64,000 nucleotides of DNA from Verrucomicrobiota bacterium (lineage in GTDB: Bacteria > Verrucomicrobiota > Verrucomicrobiia > Opitutales > Opitutaceae), in assembly GCA_016721945.1 (NCBI GenBank), contig JADKHC010000040.1:1-64000 (forward strand), in the 5' to 3' direction. The translations under genes were made by a program, and so were the position numbers. A model generated the notes under the pieces. The model searched no databases and was not told the DNA's origin. It saw only the letters and a program-made list of their open reading frames with translations. Positions 34,751 through 45,393 of the stretch are shown in pieces; the stretch's first letter is position 1; each line of letters begins with the position of its first letter.

Positions 34751-37051
34751 ATGAACACCCCGCAACTTCATCTCCCAACACCCACTCAGGATCTCACCGC
34801 TTTTCTCAAAAGCACTCCCGGCCTGCCCACCAGCATTCGCAAACGCGATGGCCGCCTCGTGCCTTTCACCGCCTCGCGTATCACGCGCGCCCTCGCCCGC
34901 GCCGGTGCCGCGACTGGCGAATACGACGACGACATGGCGCACCGCCTGACCGTTCGCGTTGTAAATCTTCTGCTCTGCACCATCGCCGACCTCGAACCGT
35001 CCGTCGAACAGGTGCAGGATATGGTCGAGGAAGTTTTGCTCGACTCTCCTTTCCGCAAAACCGCGCGCGCCCTCATCGTCTACCGTGACCAGCACAAACG
35101 CCTGCGCGAAATCACCGCGAAACAGGACGTCGCACTCATCGACGGTTACCTCAAGCAACTGGATTGGCAGGTCCGCGAAAATAGTAACATGAGCTATTCG
35201 CTCCAGGGGCTGAACAATTATCTCTCCTCTGCCTCATCGCAGACTTACTGGCTCAACGCCATCTACTCGCCCGACATCCGCGCGGCGCACGAGAGCGGCG
35301 ACTTCCACTTGCACGATCTCAACCAGCTTTCCGTCTACTGCGTGGGCTGGGACTTGTACGATCTGCTCACCCAGGGTTTTTGCGGTGTGCCCGGCAAGAT
35401 CGAGACTAAACCCGCCAAGCATTTCCGCAGCGCGCTCGGCCAGATCATTAATTTCTTCTACACGCTCCAGGGCGAGGCCGCCGGTGCGCAGGCGTTTTCC
35501 AGCTTCGACACGTTGCTTGCCCCTTTCATCCGGTTCGACAATCTGACTTACACGCAGGTCAAACAGGCGCTGCAGGAATTCGTCTTCAACATCAACGTCC
35601 CCACGCGCGTGGGTTTTCAGACGCCGTTCACCAACGTCACGCTCGACCTCGTTTGCCCGCGCCACATGGCCGATCAGCCGGTCGTCTTCGGCGGTCAGCT
35701 CCAGTCCACAACCTACGGCCAGTACCAAGAAAAAATGAACCTCTTCAACCGCGCCTTCTTCGAGGTCATGGCTGAGGGCGACGCCCGCGGACGCGTTCAC
35801 ACGTTTCCTATTCCCACGATCAATCTCACGCCCGACTTCGACTGGGAAAATCCGAATCTCGACGGCCTTTGGGAGATGACGGGGCGCTACGGAATCCCGT
35901 ATTTCTCCAACTTCATCAACTCCGACATGAAGCCGGAAGACGCGCGCTCCATGTGCTGCCGCCTGCGTATCGACAACACGCAGCTCGAAAAACGTGGCGG
36001 CGGGCTTTTCGGCGCGCATCCGCTCACCGGCTCGGTCGGCGTCGTCACGATCAACCTGCCGCGCCTCGGTTTCCTCGCCACTCAGGATCACCCCGCCGTG
36101 CCCGGCGCGGACGCCCCTCTGGCCGAACGCGAGGAAGCGTTTCGCGCCCGCCTCGTGCGCCTGATGGACACCGCGCGCGATAGTCTGGAAACCAAGCGCA
36201 AGTTCCTCGAACGTCTCACCGCCGCCGGACTCTACCCGTACACCAGCCACTACCTGCGTCACATGTACGAACGCTTTGGCTGCTACTGGAAAAACCATTT
36301 TAGCACTATCGGCTTGGTCGGCATGAACGAAGCCTGCGTCAACCTCGGGCTGGGTGGCATCGCCACGATCGAGGGCCAGGCTTTTGCCGTGCGCACACTC
36401 GATTTCATGCGCGACCGGCTCGTTGCCTACCAACAGGAAACCGGCAATCACTACAACCTCGAAGCCACGCCCGCCGAGGGCACCAGTTACCGCCTGGCGA
36501 AAAAGGACCGCGAACGATTCCCCGGCATCCTCGCGGCCAACGAAGAGGACGTTCACACGAAAAACGCCAAGCCCTACTACACCAATTCCACCCACCTGCC
36601 GGTCAACGCCACCGACGACATCTTCGACGCGCTCGATCATCAGGACAGCCTGCAAACCCGCTACACCGGCGGCACCGTCATCCATCTCTTCCTCGGGGAA
36701 CGAATCGCCGATCCCGCCGCCGTGCGCAGCCTCGTGCGCCGCATCGCCTCCAGCTACCGCCTGCCATACTTCTCGCTCACTCCGACCTTCAGCGTGTGTC
36801 CGGAACATGGATACATTCCCGGCGAACACTTCAAATGCCCGCACTGCGGCAAGGACAGCGAAGTCTATTCGCGTGTCGTCGGCTACCTGCGCCCGGTCAG
36901 CCAGTGGAACGAAGGCAAACAGGCCGAGTACTCGCGCCGCCGCGTCTATCGCGTGCCCTCCGCCGCAGAGTCCGTTACGGCAAACACCGTCGGGTTTTCA
37001 TTGGTCAGCGATGACGCGTCGAACATGGCGACCGCCTCGCTTCCGGCCTGA
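34751..37051 (+). CDS. nrdD: Anaerobic (class III) ribonucleoside-triphosphate reductase
   Basis: NrdD reduces ribonucleotides to deoxyribonucleotides without oxygen, using a glycyl radical and formate or thioredoxin. The 766-residue protein has an N-terminal ATP-cone (IRKRDGRLVPFTASRITRAL, about 27-115) for allosteric control. The catalytic barrel carries FHLHDLNQLSVYCVGWDL, FVFNINVPTRVGFQTPFTN and a C-terminal zinc site (CPEHG and CPHCG). The glycyl radical loop RVVGY has G711. The ATG at 34751 follows the riboswitch leader. nrdG follows after 4 bases. Presence shows a facultative or strictly anaerobic life style. Confidence 0.95.
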   Translation: MNTPQLHLPTPTQDLTAFLKSTPGLPTSIRKRDGRLVPFTASRITRALARAGAATGEYDDDMAHRLTVRVVNLLLCTIADLEPSVEQVQDMVEEVLLDSPFRKTARALIVYRDQHKRLREITAKQDVALIDGYLKQLDWQVRENSNMSYSLQGLNNYLSSASSQTYWLNAIYSPDIRAAHESGDFHLHDLNQLSVYCVGWDLYDLLTQGFCGVPGKIETKPAKHFRSALGQIINFFYTLQGEAAGAQAFSSFDTLLAPFIRFDNLTYTQVKQALQEFVFNINVPTRVGFQTPFTNVTLDLVCPRHMADQPVVFGGQLQSTTYGQYQEKMNLFNRAFFEVMAEGDARGRVHTFPIPTINLTPDFDWENPNLDGLWEMTGRYGIPYFSNFINSDMKPEDARSMCCRLRIDNTQLEKRGGGLFGAHPLTGSVGVVTINLPRLGFLATQDHPAVPGADAPLAEREEAFRARLVRLMDTARDSLETKRKFLERLTAAGLYPYTSHYLRHMYERFGCYWKNHFSTIGLVGMNEACVNLGLGGIATIEGQAFAVRTLDFMRDRLVAYQQETGNHYNLEATPAEGTSYRLAKKDRERFPGILAANEEDVHTKNAKPYYTNSTHLPVNATDDIFDALDHQDSLQTRYTGGTVIHLFLGERIADPAAVRSLVRRIASSYRLPYFSLTPTFSVCPEHGYIPGEHFKCPHCGKDSEVYSRVVGYLRPVSQWNEGKQAEYSRRRVYRVPSAAESVTANTVGFSLVSDDASNMATASLPA

Positions 37052-37055
37052 GCGA

Positions 37056-37679
37056 ATGCGCATCGGCGGCTACGTTCCCTGCTCGCTTAGCGACTTTCCC
37101 GGTCGCATCGCGGCGGTTGTGTTCACCCAGGGTTGCAACTGGCGTTGCCCTTGGTGTCACAACCCCGCGCTCGTCTACCCGGAAAAGTTCACCGAACCAA
37201 TCTCCGTCGCCACAATCCTCGGCCGACTCGCGGCGCGGCGCGGCAAACTCGACGGCGTGGTCGTCTCCGGTGGCGAGCCGACGTTGCACGGCGGGCTGGC
37301 CGCCTTTCTTACCGAAGTTAAAAGGTTCGGCTTCGCCACCAAGCTCGACACCAACGGCAGCCATCCTGAAGTCGTTCGGACATTGCTCGACGCCAGGCTC
37401 GTCGATTTTGTCGCGATGGACATCAAGGCGCCATGGCCGCGCTACGCCGAAGCCGTCGGCACCCCAGTCAACGCCGCGCTTCTCGTCGAAACCCTTACGC
37501 TCCTCCGCGAGCGCGGCGCCCCGCACCAACTCCGCACGACCCGTTGGCCCGGATTGACCGACGATGACGACGCCGAAATTGAAAAACTAGCGAACGGCTC
37601 GCCGCACATTTGGCAGGATTTTCGCCCAGCGCCCGCACCAAGCCTCCCCGCTCAGCCCATCCAAAGCCGTCGGCTCTGA
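37056..37679 (+). CDS. nrdG: Anaerobic ribonucleotide reductase activating protein (radical SAM)
   Basis: NrdG generates the glycyl radical on NrdD with S-adenosylmethionine and a [4Fe-4S] cluster. The 207-residue protein has the cluster motif CNWRCPWC at residues 27-34, the SAM-binding VVSGGEPTLH and the KLDTNGSHPEVV and VAMDIKAPW blocks typical of this activase. It starts 4 bases after the nrdD stop, so the two are surely co-transcribed under the B12 riboswitch. Confidence 0.94.
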   Translation: MRIGGYVPCSLSDFPGRIAAVVFTQGCNWRCPWCHNPALVYPEKFTEPISVATILGRLAARRGKLDGVVVSGGEPTLHGGLAAFLTEVKRFGFATKLDTNGSHPEVVRTLLDARLVDFVAMDIKAPWPRYAEAVGTPVNAALLVETLTLLRERGAPHQLRTTRWPGLTDDDDAEIEKLANGSPHIWQDFRPAPAPSLPAQPIQSRRL

Positions 37680-37881
37680 CAAAACCCAGTAAAAGTTTTA
37701 GCAAAACACGGCCGATTCAACCTGAAGCCGTGATTTATCAACACGCTTTCTTGCATTTCCTTAGGCGACTTGGAACGTTTCTCGAAAGCTGCTGCCTGTT
37801 GCGGTGACAACCTCACGGTTACAGTTAAGCCGCTTCTCCTTCAGCCGATCATATCTTTGCCCCTCATCGGACATCCCGCGC

Positions 37882-38928
37882 ATGCCCCGCTTTTGCCCAA
37901 CCCTTACGACTTCGTCAGCGCCTCAACGTAAATCCGCCCCGCATCTCCGCGCGTGGAAACTCGCCTGCATGCTGGGTGGATTAAGCTGGATCGTGCTGAT
38001 CGCAAACACCGCGCACGCGAACCTGCTCACCGATCCCTCGTTCAAAGACGAGAGCCAGCTGCCCGACGATAACGCACCTCCCGCCGTCAAAGCGCAGTAT
38101 CGGATGATGGAAGATGTTCTTCGGGTGCGTCAGTTTTTCGACACCACGATCCCCGGCACGCTCAAGAAATATAAACTCGTATTCAGTTTCTCACCACGCG
38201 CGCAGGACCTGACAAAAAAAGAATACTTCCGCCTGCCGATTCAATTGCGCTACGGCTTGAGGGATCGCTGGGAACTCACCGGAGGAATATCGCCGTTCAG
38301 CCCCAATCCTTTCAATCAAGGCCCGGAGCACCGCTGGGGGCTGGCCGAGGTTAAACTCGGCGTCCGCTACGACTGGGGCCATTGGGGTAAAGTTTTTTCC
38401 AAGGTGACCGTGGGCCTCGAAGGCCGCACGCCGCTCGGAAAGCCCCCGATCGCGTTGAGCGATTATTACGCCCACGTCACCCCTTCGATCAGCACCGCGC
38501 GCCCGCTGCCGTGGAAATACACGACGCTCTTCACCAGTTTAATCTACGATCGCTCCCTCGAAGCCCCGAAACGTGAACATGCGCCGAAGGAGATCATGCC
38601 CCGCAACACGGTGCTCGTCATCCCCAGTGTGCTTTATAAACCGGGCGAGTTCGGTGCATCGCTAGAATACAGCTTCCGGCATTTCGAAGATCATCTGGCT
38701 GACACCCGACTCGGTCATCAAGTCAAAGCCGGCCCACTCTGGGACGTTCCGCTCTGGCGCACCCAATCTTGGGGCCTGCCCGGCAAGTGGCAGGTTGAAG
38801 TTTTCGGCCGCGTTACCTTTGAAGAAGGTCGCGAGACCGATACCGGCGTCTCTGTTCGCGTTCGCTGGCGCACCACCGTCCGCGAGGTCTTTTCGAAAAA
38901 ATCCTACGAACGAAAACCGCGTTCGTAA
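37882..38928 (+). CDS. Predicted outer-membrane beta-barrel protein, function unknown
   Basis: From ATG 37882 the protein has 348 residues, with an N-terminal basic stretch and a hydrophobic signal-like segment (LACMLGGLSWIVLIANTAHA). The mature part alternates short amphipathic strands and turns (LPIQLRYGLRDRWELTGGI, WGLAEVKLGVRYDWG, KVTVGLEGRTPLG, GASLEYSFRHF, WQVEVFGRVTF), as in 10-14 strand porins. No family is recognised with confidence. A GTG at 37804 would lengthen the pre-sequence. The gene stands alone after nrdG. Confidence 0.6.
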   Translation: MPRFCPTLTTSSAPQRKSAPHLRAWKLACMLGGLSWIVLIANTAHANLLTDPSFKDESQLPDDNAPPAVKAQYRMMEDVLRVRQFFDTTIPGTLKKYKLVFSFSPRAQDLTKKEYFRLPIQLRYGLRDRWELTGGISPFSPNPFNQGPEHRWGLAEVKLGVRYDWGHWGKVFSKVTVGLEGRTPLGKPPIALSDYYAHVTPSISTARPLPWKYTTLFTSLIYDRSLEAPKREHAPKEIMPRNTVLVIPSVLYKPGEFGASLEYSFRHFEDHLADTRLGHQVKAGPLWDVPLWRTQSWGLPGKWQVEVFGRVTFEEGRETDTGVSVRVRWRTTVREVFSKKSYERKPRS

Positions 38929-39035
38929 CAACAGCAGGCTCCGCCATAACGGACCGCAGAGATGCACCTTGCGCCAGTCTTGGCCAACTGTAGTCTGCCG
39001 ACCATACGACTTTGACCGCCTAAGTCGCCAACTAC

Positions 39036-39848
39036 ATGGACAACCTGTACACCCTCTTGCGCGCGGTGGACAACAGCCACTCCCTTCCGCTCACGCCGAA
39101 GGAAGCCGCTGACCTCCTCAACCGCAAGAAAGCCCACTTTCACGAGGAAGCAAAAACCAACCCGCTCGCCCGCGAAATTTTGCGCGGAGGCCAGATCACC
39201 TGCGAGTTCCTGCCAAAACCAGTTGCCAGCAGTATTTTGGTCGGCCCCGCCACCTTCTTTCGCGTGCACGAACTGCTACGCAAGACGCGCTCGAAGAATT
39301 TCCCGCTCCAGATCGGCGGCCGTGAATTCCCGCACAACGAGGTCGTCGATCTCTACGAACGCTGCGTGCCCAACGTCCAGCTCCACTACGCCCCGTGGTG
39401 CTCGCTCGCCCGGTACGCCACTTCGCTCGGCCTCGCCTGGGGCTGCACACTGCTCGTGGCGCTCGTCGTCGGTCACAGCGAAGAAACCCGGACCGCGCTC
39501 GACTCCGGCGTGCTCTACTACATGGGCCTCTACACCACGCTCGCCGCGCTCCTTTACACCGCGCTAAAGAAAAACCGCGACGTCCGCCATTCTGCGCCGT
39601 GGAACACTGCGGTCTACCTCGACCTCACCACCGATCTCATCCGCCGCGAACAACCCGCCGTTGCCGCCGCGCATAAAGATATCCTCCCCCGCCAGAAATT
39701 TTTCAAAACACCCGAGTTCTACCACGCCATCGTCCGCAAAATCGAAGCTCACGGCTTCGACGCCGAACTCAACGCCCGCCTCAACGCGACCCAAGCCAGC
39801 GCCCCAGCCTCCGTCGCTCCCGCTGCTCAGAATCAAGCAGCCCGTTAA
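39036..39848 (+). CDS. Membrane protein of unknown function
   Basis: This 270-residue protein has a soluble N-terminal part (1-128) with a helical TPKEAADLLNRKKAHFHEEA segment, two membrane helices (about 129-148 SLGLAWGCTLLVALVVG and 160-178 VLYYMGLYTTLAALLYTAL) and a polar C-terminal tail rich in Ala and Pro. No catalytic motif was seen and no family is recognised. It is 8 bases upstream of a lipoprotein gene and is probably co-transcribed with it, suggesting an envelope role. Confidence 0.65.
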   Translation: MDNLYTLLRAVDNSHSLPLTPKEAADLLNRKKAHFHEEAKTNPLAREILRGGQITCEFLPKPVASSILVGPATFFRVHELLRKTRSKNFPLQIGGREFPHNEVVDLYERCVPNVQLHYAPWCSLARYATSLGLAWGCTLLVALVVGHSEETRTALDSGVLYYMGLYTTLAALLYTALKKNRDVRHSAPWNTAVYLDLTTDLIRREQPAVAAAHKDILPRQKFFKTPEFYHAIVRKIEAHGFDAELNARLNATQASAPASVAPAAQNQAAR

Positions 39849-39856
39849 CTGCCTTC

Positions 39857-40282
39857 ATGAAGTCCATCCTGGTTTTGCTCGCACTTTTGTGCCTTTGTAG
39901 TGGTTGCGCCTCGTCTTACCGCTGGAAAGACCCCGCAGCCCAGTTTCAGAACCGAAAACATTTCTTCGTCGAAACCGAACCTTCCGACGGCAGGCAGCTC
40001 CATCTCGCCATCGCATCGGAACTGCGCGCCATGGGCTACAACGTCACCTCCGGTCACCTCACGATGATTCCGAAGGACGCCGATACTCTCGTCAGCTTCC
40101 AGAGTCGGTGGGAATGGGATTTCACCACCTACCTGATCCAACTCGACATCCAGGTGCGCGACGTCAAGTCGGGCCGAATCCTGGCCAGCTCAAGCTACCA
40201 CCGCCCGGCAATCGGCGGAACCTCAACCACCACGTTGATCCAACGCGTGCTCAAAGCGATTTTCCCCAAGAAAACACCCTGA
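39857..40282 (+). CDS. Putative lipoprotein (DUF4136-like)
   Basis: The 141-residue protein starts with a type II signal peptide, MKSILVLLALLCLCSGC, with the lipobox LCSGC predicting lipid attachment at Cys17. The rest (ELRAMGYNVTSG, WEWDFTTYLIQLDIQVRD, GRILASSSYHRP) resembles the small periplasmic lipoproteins of the DUF4136 type, where ELxxxGY and the final repeats are typical. Function is unknown. It is followed by repeat elements. Confidence 0.7.
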   Translation: MKSILVLLALLCLCSGCASSYRWKDPAAQFQNRKHFFVETEPSDGRQLHLAIASELRAMGYNVTSGHLTMIPKDADTLVSFQSRWEWDFTTYLIQLDIQVRDVKSGRILASSSYHRPAIGGTSTTTLIQRVLKAIFPKKTP

Positions 40283-40301
40283 GCCAGATTCATGCCTCAG
40301 A

Positions 40302-40330
40302 GGTGGAGCCCGTTGTCCCAACAGGCTGGT
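40302..40330. repeat. BIME-like repeat, half copy (3 of 5)
   Basis: GGTGGAGCCCGTTGTCCCAA followed by CAGGCTGG matches the left half of the family at 16296, 21557 and 43444. The right half is missing. Confidence 0.75.
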
Positions 40331-40375
40331 TATAGAACAGAAACTGCCGATAGCGGTAGATTTCCTGAATCCGAT

Positions 40376-40490
40376 GGTCCGGGGAGCACATGCGTCTCGC
40401 GTGTCGGTTTGGGCGTCCCGCCCGAACCATCCGAACCGCTCTCGGCGAGACGCCGAGAGCAGCACGCGGGACGCGTGCGCTCCCCGGACC
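40376..40490. repeat. 115-base multi-hairpin palindromic element
   Basis: GGTCCGGGGAGC at the left and GCTCCCCGGACC at the right are exact inverted repeats. Further in, CGCGTG pairs with CACGCG, GGTTTGGGCG-TCC-CGCCCGAACC forms one internal hairpin, and GCTCTCGGCG-AGA-CGCCGAGAGC (40438-40460) forms another, giving a four-way cruciform shape. It is intergenic and has no T tract. Confidence 0.75.
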
Positions 40491-40561
40491 ACTGCAACCG
40501 AACCCTCACACCCATTCAAGCCGAAGCAAATGAGTTGGAGAGCCCTCAGGATTTATCACGC

Positions 40562-42286
<1,725 letters not shown>

Positions 42287-42350
42287 AGAGCAGCCTGTGC
42301 GACGCCTCACAAAAAGAACACCACAAAAGCGGCCGCCCCAGAAAACGATT

Positions 42351-42441
42351 TGTCATTCTGAACGAAGTGAAGAGTCCGTATGCGCATCGCCCGCAGGCCG
42401 ACCTAGAACCAGCTGGATTCTTCGCTGCGCTCAGAATGACA
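42351..42441. repeat. Dispersed palindromic repeat (TGTCATTCTGA...TCAGAATGACA)
   Basis: The left arm TGTCATTCTGAACGAAGTGA continues to AGAGTCC (42377), and the right arm GGATTCTTCGCTGCGCTCAG continues to AATGACA (42415-42441). The arms are near-complementary over 27 bases with a 37-base spacer. This is a known type of widespread bacterial extragenic repeat and explains small apparent frames in the region. Confidence 0.8.
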
Positions 42442-42561
42442 ATTACCCACTAACCTTTTCCTCCTAATCCCCTGGCTGCGCAAACTCATGGGCGGGGGCG
42501 GTGAAGCTAGGGTAATTATTAACTCCCCAAGCGCCGTCGTTGCGTTCACCCTCGTCTTCGC

Positions 42562-43416
42562 ATGGCAAATATCGGCAAACGCAACGTCCTTACTATCGTC
42601 CGTGGCGCACCTCCCGGATTTTATCTGGATGGCGGCACCCACGGCGAAATTTTACTGCCCGGCAAACTGATCCCGCCCGGCGCGACTCCCGGCGGCACGA
42701 TCGACGTTTTCGTTTACCGCGATTCCGAGGACCGCCTCGTCGCGACGCCGCAAAAGCCTCTCGTCATGGTCGGCCAGTTTGCGATGTTGCGCGTGGTTAG
42801 CATCAATCCGCGCATCGGCGTTTTTCTCGATTGGGGCTTGGATAAAGATCTGCTTCTGCCCATGCGCGAAACGTTCAAGCCCGTAAGCACCGGCGAATAC
42901 GTCCTCGTGCAAGTCGTACTCGACGAAAAAACCGACCGACTCATCGCCAGCGCCCGCCTCAACCGCCGCCTCGCGTTCCCGCCAGTAGGAACTTATAAGG
43001 AAGGCGATTCCGTTAATTTGATCGTTATGAGCCATAGCGAGCTCGGCTATAATATGATCGTCAACGACGCCCACCGCGGCCTGCTCTATGATAGCGACGC
43101 CAAGGGCCGACTCGAACCAGGCGATCGTTTCGACGGCTATGTGCGCACCGTCCGCCCCGATGGCAAAATCGACGTCGCCCTCGGCAAATCCGGCTACCGA
43201 CGCATCGCCCCACTCACCGACGAAATTCTCGCCGCGCTGGTCGCCAAAGGCGGCCGCCTCCCCTTCAACGATAACAGCTCGCCAGAGGCAATTCGTGAGT
43301 ATTTCGGCGTCAGCAAGAAGGCCTTCAAGCAGGCCATCGGCTCACTCTTCCGCGAGCGGCGCATTTATATCGACCCCGATTGCATCCGCATCGTTTTTCA
43401 GAAACCTGAGCGGTAA
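42562..43416 (+). CDS. S1-like RNA-binding protein, CvfB family
   Basis: CvfB proteins have several S1-type OB domains plus a C-terminal winged helix and bind RNA. In firmicutes they affect virulence gene expression. The 284-residue protein shows the N-terminal block GFYLDGGTHGEILLPGKL, VFVYRDSEDRLVATPQKP, GVFLDWGLDKDLLLP (central S1 domain), GYVRTVRPDGKIDVALG and the C-terminal helix-turn-helix with EYFGVSKKAFKQAIGSLFRERR. Length and order fit the family well. It is divergent from the helicase gene, with 275 bases of repeat-bearing spacer. Confidence 0.92.
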   Translation: MANIGKRNVLTIVRGAPPGFYLDGGTHGEILLPGKLIPPGATPGGTIDVFVYRDSEDRLVATPQKPLVMVGQFAMLRVVSINPRIGVFLDWGLDKDLLLPMRETFKPVSTGEYVLVQVVLDEKTDRLIASARLNRRLAFPPVGTYKEGDSVNLIVMSHSELGYNMIVNDAHRGLLYDSDAKGRLEPGDRFDGYVRTVRPDGKIDVALGKSGYRRIAPLTDEILAALVAKGGRLPFNDNSSPEAIREYFGVSKKAFKQAIGSLFRERRIYIDPDCIRIVFQKPER

Positions 43417-43443
43417 GCAGAACAAAGCGCGGGGTTTGATGAA

Positions 43444-43515
43444 GGTGGAGCCCGTTGTCCCAACGGGCTGGTTTGAAGCAACCCGATCAAGCCCGATGGG
43501 ACATCGGGCTCCACC
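43444..43515. repeat. BIME-like repeat, best-preserved copy (4 of 5)
   Basis: The two halves are AGCCCGTT-GTCCC-AACGGGCT and AGCCCGAT-GGGAC-ATCGGGCT, placed head to head inside GGTGGAGCCC...GGGCTCCACC. The loops GTCCC and GGGAC are complementary, so the two hairpins can also pair with each other. It lies between the convergent cvfB-like gene and ettA. Confidence 0.85.
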
Positions 43516-43539
43516 TCAAACTCCGTCTTCTCGCCAATA

Positions 43540-45225
43540 TCACCGCGTGAGCTTGCGGTATTTGATGCGGTGAGGCTGATCGGCGTCCTTGCCCTTGCGA
43601 CGACGCAAATCCTCGATGTACGAGGAATAATTGCCAGCAAACCACTGAACGGTGCTGTCTCCTTCGAAAGCGAGGATGTGCGTGGCCACGCGGTCGAGGA
43701 ACCAGCGATCATGCGAGACGACCACGGCGCAACCGGCAAAATTCTCCAGACCTTCCTCCAGCGCGCGAATGGAGTTTACATCTAGATCGTTGGTCGGTTC
43801 GTCGAGGAGAATCAGATTTGCGCCGCTCTTGAGCAGTCGAGCGAGGTGGACGCGGTTGCGTTCGCCACCGGAAAGAATGCCAACTTTTTTCTGCTGGTCG
43901 GCACCGGTGAAGCCGAACTGTGCGCAATAGGCCCGAGCGTTTACCTCGCGGTTGCCGAGTCGGAGGATTTCCTCGCCGTCGCTGATCGCCTGGAAAATCG
44001 TGGAAGCATCCGGCAACGAATCGCGCGACTGGTCGACGTGCGCGATTTTTACCGTCGGGCCCACGCGAAGTTCGCCGCCATCGGGTTGTTCCGCGCCCGT
44101 AATAAGCCGAAACATGGTGGTCTTACCCGCGCCGTTGGGGCCGATCACGCCGACGATACCACCAGGCGGCAGCGAGAAATTAACATCTTCGAAGAGCACG
44201 TTTTCTCCGTAGCTTTTCGACAGTTTGTTGGCTTCAACCACGAGCGTGCCGAGACGCGGGCCAGGCGGTATAAGAAGTTCGAATTCTTTTTCTTTCTCGG
44301 CGACGTTTTCCTTGAGCATCGATTCGTAGGCGCTGATGCGGGCCTGCGATTTCGCGACGCGGGCTTTGGCGGATTTGCGAATCCACTCAAGTTCACGCGA
44401 CATCGCTTTTTGGCGACGGTCTTCCGTGCGATGCTCAACGGCCGAGAGGCGCTGTTTTTGTTCCAGCCACGAGGAATAATTCCCCTTCCACGGAGTGCCG
44501 TGACCGTAGGCAAGTTCGAGAATCCAGCCCGCAACATTGTCGAGAAAGTAACGGTCATGCGTGACAGCGATGACGGTGCCCTCATAGCGCGCGAGATGCT
44601 GCTCGAGCCAGCTCACACTCTCGGCGTCGAGATGGTTAGTTGGTTCGTCGAGGAGCAAAATCGAGGGTTTTTGTAAAAGCAGGCGGGCGAGCGCCACGCG
44701 GCGACGTTCGCCGCCGGAAAGTTTATCCACGATTTGATCAGCGGGCGGACAACGCAGCGCATCCATCGCCATGTCGACATGCGCGGCCACATCCCAAGCG
44801 CCAAGCTGGTCGATTTTTTCCTGCAACTCGCCCTGCCGCTGCATGATTTTTTCTTTGGCGATATCGTCTGGAGCGTCATTAACCTCGTCCCAGGTGGCGT
44901 CGTAAGCAGAAATAAGGTCAGCTAGGTGTTTCACCCCCTCCTCGACGCACTCGCGGACGGTTTTACCAGCGGCGAGCTGGGGTTCTTGCTCTAGGAGGCC
45001 GACGGTATAACCAGGCTCAAAATGTACGCGGCCGTCGAATTCCTTGTCCCTACCGGCTAGTATGCGCATGAGGGAGGACTTACCCGAACCGTTAAAACCA
45101 AGGACACCGATCTTGGCCCCGTAAAAAAATGAGAGGGAAATATCTCGAAGGATCTCCTTGCGCTCGATTTTTTTCGAGACCTCAATCATTGAGAAAATTA
45201 TCTTCGGTTCATCGGGTTTTGCCAT
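43540..45225 (-). CDS. ettA: Energy-dependent translational throttle protein (ABC-F)
   Basis: EttA is a soluble ABC-F ATPase that binds the ribosomal E site and gates elongation when ADP is high. The 561-residue protein has two nucleotide-binding domains: Walker A GFNGSGKSSL and GPNGAGKTTM, signatures LSGGERRRVALARLLL and LSGGERNRVHLARLLK, and Walker B LLLDEPTNHLDAES and LILLDEPTNDLDVNS. The EttA arm and linker lie between them (LEQKQRLSAVEHRTEDRRQK). ATG 45225 gives the normal start (KIIFSMIEVSKKIERKEILRD in two parts). Confidence 0.95.
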   Translation of the reverse strand: MAKPDEPKIIFSMIEVSKKIERKEILRDISLSFFYGAKIGVLGFNGSGKSSLMRILAGRDKEFDGRVHFEPGYTVGLLEQEPQLAAGKTVRECVEEGVKHLADLISAYDATWDEVNDAPDDIAKEKIMQRQGELQEKIDQLGAWDVAAHVDMAMDALRCPPADQIVDKLSGGERRRVALARLLLQKPSILLLDEPTNHLDAESVSWLEQHLARYEGTVIAVTHDRYFLDNVAGWILELAYGHGTPWKGNYSSWLEQKQRLSAVEHRTEDRRQKAMSRELEWIRKSAKARVAKSQARISAYESMLKENVAEKEKEFELLIPPGPRLGTLVVEANKLSKSYGENVLFEDVNFSLPPGGIVGVIGPNGAGKTTMFRLITGAEQPDGGELRVGPTVKIAHVDQSRDSLPDASTIFQAISDGEEILRLGNREVNARAYCAQFGFTGADQQKKVGILSGGERNRVHLARLLKSGANLILLDEPTNDLDVNSIRALEEGLENFAGCAVVVSHDRWFLDRVATHILAFEGDSTVQWFAGNYSSYIEDLRRRKGKDADQPHRIKYRKLTR

Positions 45226-45393
45226 GAGCCAAAAGAAAGCGAAGGCACAACCATCAGGCAAATGCTAAGACAATGAAACATTTTTAGCTGACAAAGCGTC
45301 TAACTGTGCCGATACCTCCAATTCCTCGTAACCAAAAAAAATGCAGGTTCGGCTGGCAAACCAGCCGATATCGTTTAAGTTAAACCGACACAT

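Noticed and set aside
35234..36844. 536-codon open frame opposite nrdD
   Set aside because: Antisense shadow. nrdD is intact with all motifs on the plus strand, and the antisense protein has no recognisable domain.
36354..37055. Apparent N-terminal extension fusing an extra 234 codons to NrdG
   Set aside because: This is the alternate frame of the nrdD 3' end and is low-complexity. NrdG starts at ATG 37056, where the family begins.
42403..42642. Small minus-strand frame with CHSERSEES-like end
   Set aside because: It is the translation of the TGTCATTCTGA palindromic repeat, a frequent annotation artefact.
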